DNA of 64,000 nt, from positions 1-64,000 of the forward strand of contig JABJMC010000028.1 in NCBI GenBank assembly GCA_018659585.1, in the 5' to 3' direction. Below the pieces are notes generated by a model. The model saw only the letters and a program-made list of their open reading frames with translations. It had not been told where the DNA came from and searched no databases. Shown one piece after another: positions 62,246 to 64,000 of this stretch. Numbering within the stretch: position 1 is the stretch's first letter; every line of letters begins with the position of its first letter. The translations under genes and the position numbers were made by a program. This stretch comes from Candidatus Peregrinibacteria bacterium (GTDB taxonomy: Bacteria; Patescibacteriota; Gracilibacteria; UBA1369; UBA12473).

Positions 62246-62369
62246 CGCAAAACAGGATAAAATCCTAGTTTTGTGCAACGAGCGAAGCGAGTAAAAGGAT
62301 GAATCACGAGGATTATTTCGTGCAACGCAGCGCCGAACGTAGTAAGGCGCAACCTTTACGTGATTTTTG
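62246..62369 (+). other. Stem-loop cluster after tRNA-Leu, ending in a terminator-like stem
   Basis: CAAAAC-AGGAT-(3)-ATCCT-A-GTTTTG (62248-62273) is followed by a branched structure closed by AATCACG (62302-62308) with CGTGATT (62359-62365) and a TTTTT run, enclosing AAAGG/CCTTT and GCGCC (62330-62334) with GGCGC (62346-62350). It probably ends the tRNA transcript, but it is more complex than needed for that. Confidence 0.5.
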
Positions 62370-62412
62370 TTAAACAAGAAAGAGTTAATCCCGCGGCGGA
62401 GCGGGGGCAGAA

Positions 62413-62877
62413 CTACTCTAAAGCCTTCTCAATCCCCGCAATCTTCCATTCATTCTCATAAACAACAACCGTAAAATCCCAGATCAACTCAGTGGCGTCA
62501 TAATGTCCCATAACCCGCACCTTTGCAGAGTCATCAAACATTTCCGCATCATTTACCGTTACACTACCGGGGTGATCCTGAATACCAAAAGTAAGAGGAA
62601 CAAACCCAGAAACATTATCAAACTGATCATGCAAAGAGGGGACTAGATACTCGCCAGCCGCCTCATAATCAAAAGGAGGGTCAACTAATACATCATTCAC
62701 AAATTTTGAAACTGAGAGTTTTGGGCTACCAGAGATCTCCTCTTCAACCTCAATAATCTCAACAACCACTTCATCATCAATAGGGTCTTCTACCGGCACA
62801 TCAACGTCAGTCATGCAGCCAGCTAAGAAGGACACGCACAATAACGACGCTAATAGAAATAAAATGGACTTTTTCAT
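62413..62877 (-). CDS. Predicted lipoprotein with one NTF2/DUF4878-like domain
   Basis: 154 aa from ATG 62877; the track start adds 8 residues before a clear signal peptide. Lipobox LAGC (Cys about 21), an acidic linker (about 25-50), then a ~95-aa domain (FDYEAAGEYLVPSLHDQF ... VTVNDAEMFDDSAKVRVMGHY ... LIWDFTVVVYENEWKIAGIE). The same pattern occurs three times in the neighbouring protein, so the two are paralogues of a surface family. The ligand and function are unknown. Confidence 0.75.
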   Translation of the reverse strand: MKKSILFLLASLLCVSFLAGCMTDVDVPVEDPIDDEVVVEIIEVEEEISGSPKLSVSKFVNDVLVDPPFDYEAAGEYLVPSLHDQFDNVSGFVPLTFGIQDHPGSVTVNDAEMFDDSAKVRVMGHYDATELIWDFTVVVYENEWKIAGIEKALE

Positions 62878-62917
62878 AACAAGGTGGATTAAATTATACA
62901 TACACTATACATACAAA

Positions 62918-64000
62918 CTACTCACACATGGTGTATTCATGGTAAAAATCTGCAATCTCCCAATTATCACCATTTAGCTCCATCTCAAAAATCCAACTCA
63001 TATCACAAACTCCATAATCACCAATTATTTCAACAGTTGCCTCGTCATCATCTTCAGTAACAGATTCGACATCAAAACTCTGAGGGTAATTTTGAGTAGC
63101 ATAGGCATCCAAGTAATTGCTGGAATCAACGCCAAAATTGGATTGTGCAGACGAAGTTAAGTATTCGTAAGCATCCTCATAATCTACAGGCTCTTCTAAT
63201 GTTAACTCCACAAACTCCGCGACTCTTTCCCATACCCTTAGAGCATCATCATCCTCACACTGATCAATGACTTCACCCTCCTGAGCAAATTCATCAATCT
63301 TCCATTCCCCGTTAATCAATTCTAACTCAAAAATCCATTCATATTCATAACAGCTACCATAATCACCATTCACGTATGCAATCGCATCATCGTTGTCGAT
63401 ATCAATAGTATGTACGGAAGTGCTGTTTGGGTAAGCCGTAGATCCATAACTATCAACATAGTTAGCATAATCGGTTCCATACTGAGCTTGTCCTGAAGAG
63501 GTTAAATAAGAGTAAGCCTCACCATAATCAATCGGTTCCTGCATTGTCGCATCAAGAAAATGATCCACCACTTGCCCAACATATACCGTTTCAGCAAACT
63601 CGCATCCGTGATCTAGATCATACTCATAATCCATATATGTAAGAGTTGTAATCAACCATTCACCATTGGATTTTTCTAATTCAAACAACCAATCAATAGA
63701 GGTACACGATGAATTCCAAACACCACTTACTGAAACGGTTGCATAAGAATCGTAGGGCCACACTTCTGTTAGTTCAAAATCATCTGGATAACTATTAAGG
63801 TAACCATAACTTAAGGCGCCACTCCAAGGATCACTTAAATATTCCAGGGCAGTATCTTCATCGATAGGCTCTTGAAGGGTTAAGCTAGTATAGGCAGCCA
63901 CAACTTCAGAAACTTCATCAAAATCAGGACCAGTATAAGAAGAGTCCAAAATGTGATCATAAGTCTCATAAGGCTTCATTAGATCAGAAAGAAGACGATA
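62918..64000 (-). CDS. Repeat protein of the same NTF2-like family (partial, runs off the window)
   Basis: The frame is open to the right edge, so the ATG at 63979 may be internal and the N-terminus, probably with a signal, lies outside. At least three repeats of ~110 aa each follow the pattern LQEPID.....AYEYLTSSAQ..YG, a Y-P-S strand, DDATVxVxGDYGxC and WIFELELxNGEWKI. Cysteines recur at equivalent places. It reads like a three-fold extension of the lipoprotein domain next to it and is expected to be extracellular. Confidence 0.72.
   Translation of the reverse strand, partial: YRLLSDLMKPYETYDHILDSSYTGPDFDEVSEVVAAYTSLTLQEPIDEDTALEYLSDPWSGALSYGYLNSYPDDFELTEVWPYDSYATVSVSGVWNSSCTSIDWLFELEKSNGEWLITTLTYMDYEYDLDHGCEFAETVYVGQVVDHFLDATMQEPIDYGEAYSYLTSSGQAQYGTDYANYVDSYGSTAYPNSTSVHTIDIDNDDAIAYVNGDYGSCYEYEWIFELELINGEWKIDEFAQEGEVIDQCEDDDALRVWERVAEFVELTLEEPVDYEDAYEYLTSSAQSNFGVDSSNYLDAYATQNYPQSFDVESVTEDDDEATVEIIGDYGVCDMSWIFEMELNGDNWEIADFYHEYTMCE

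Overview
The window looks like one piece of a reduced-genome bacterial chromosome from the candidate phyla radiation (Patescibacteria). The flavour is Peregrinibacteria-like, but I cannot prove that without 16S or ribosomal-protein trees. The clues are an A+T-rich background (one flanking 60-base line, 18001-18060, counts 24/60 G+C), standard stop codons (UGA ends aspS and several other genes), many large proteins of unknown function, SLH-domain surface proteins, a TrmB-type regulator, a lone VirD4/TraG-like ATPase, and almost no biosynthesis apart from a solitary purT. Almost no gene has a Shine-Dalgarno sequence, although sigma70-like promoters with 17-nt spacers are easy to find. At least one gene (rnhB) looks leaderless.

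Layout. 0-13.4 kb is rich in envelope and secreted proteins: acidic lipoproteins, a ferritin/ferredoxin/U32 operon, a lectin-repeat protein fused to a glutamine-amidotransferase-like domain, an SLH-like protein, a discoidin-like protein with a PEP-CTERM-like tail lying between two copies of the tRNA-His 3' end, a VKOR/thioredoxin/CcdA thiol-redox operon and a secreted HELGH metalloprotease. 13.4-14.7 kb is a patch of structured DNA around one very G+C-rich lipoprotein gene, which alone has a perfect Shine-Dalgarno site and looks foreign. 14.8-23.7 kb is a five-gene, one-strand cluster of large unrecognised proteins. 23.8-43 kb is mostly core genes (tig, rplS, rnhB, csaB-like, pfkB-family, infB, rmuC, uvrD/pcrA-type helicase-nuclease, ylxR, rpsA, clpC, ruvB). 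44-56 kb holds purT, a caspase-like protease with a helical-repeat region in an operon with a frameshifted M23-peptidase/SLH protein, tsaE, an HD protein, a 3D/peptidoglycan-binding protein and the VirD4-like ATPase. 56-64 kb has aspS, dnaE, a small membrane protein, tRNA-Leu and two related surface proteins.

How the parts fit. SLH proteins, a CsaB-like pyruvyltransferase (which in other bacteria modifies the polymer SLH domains bind), an M23 peptidase and a 3D/peptidoglycan-binding protein suggest a monoderm-like wall with an S-layer-like coat. ClpC is controlled by a textbook CIRCE box that overlaps its promoter. The M23/SLH gene and the 3D gene share a nearly identical leader.

The most unusual material is non-coding: a ~115-nt RNA-like element present twice (810-922 and 13478-13593) with compensatory changes in its helices; a ~200-nt element with two fully complementary 7-nt hairpin loops; a ~365-nt transcript candidate with a near-consensus promoter and terminator between rmuC and the helicase gene; and several large inverted-repeat structures. 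I could not assign any of these to a known RNA family.
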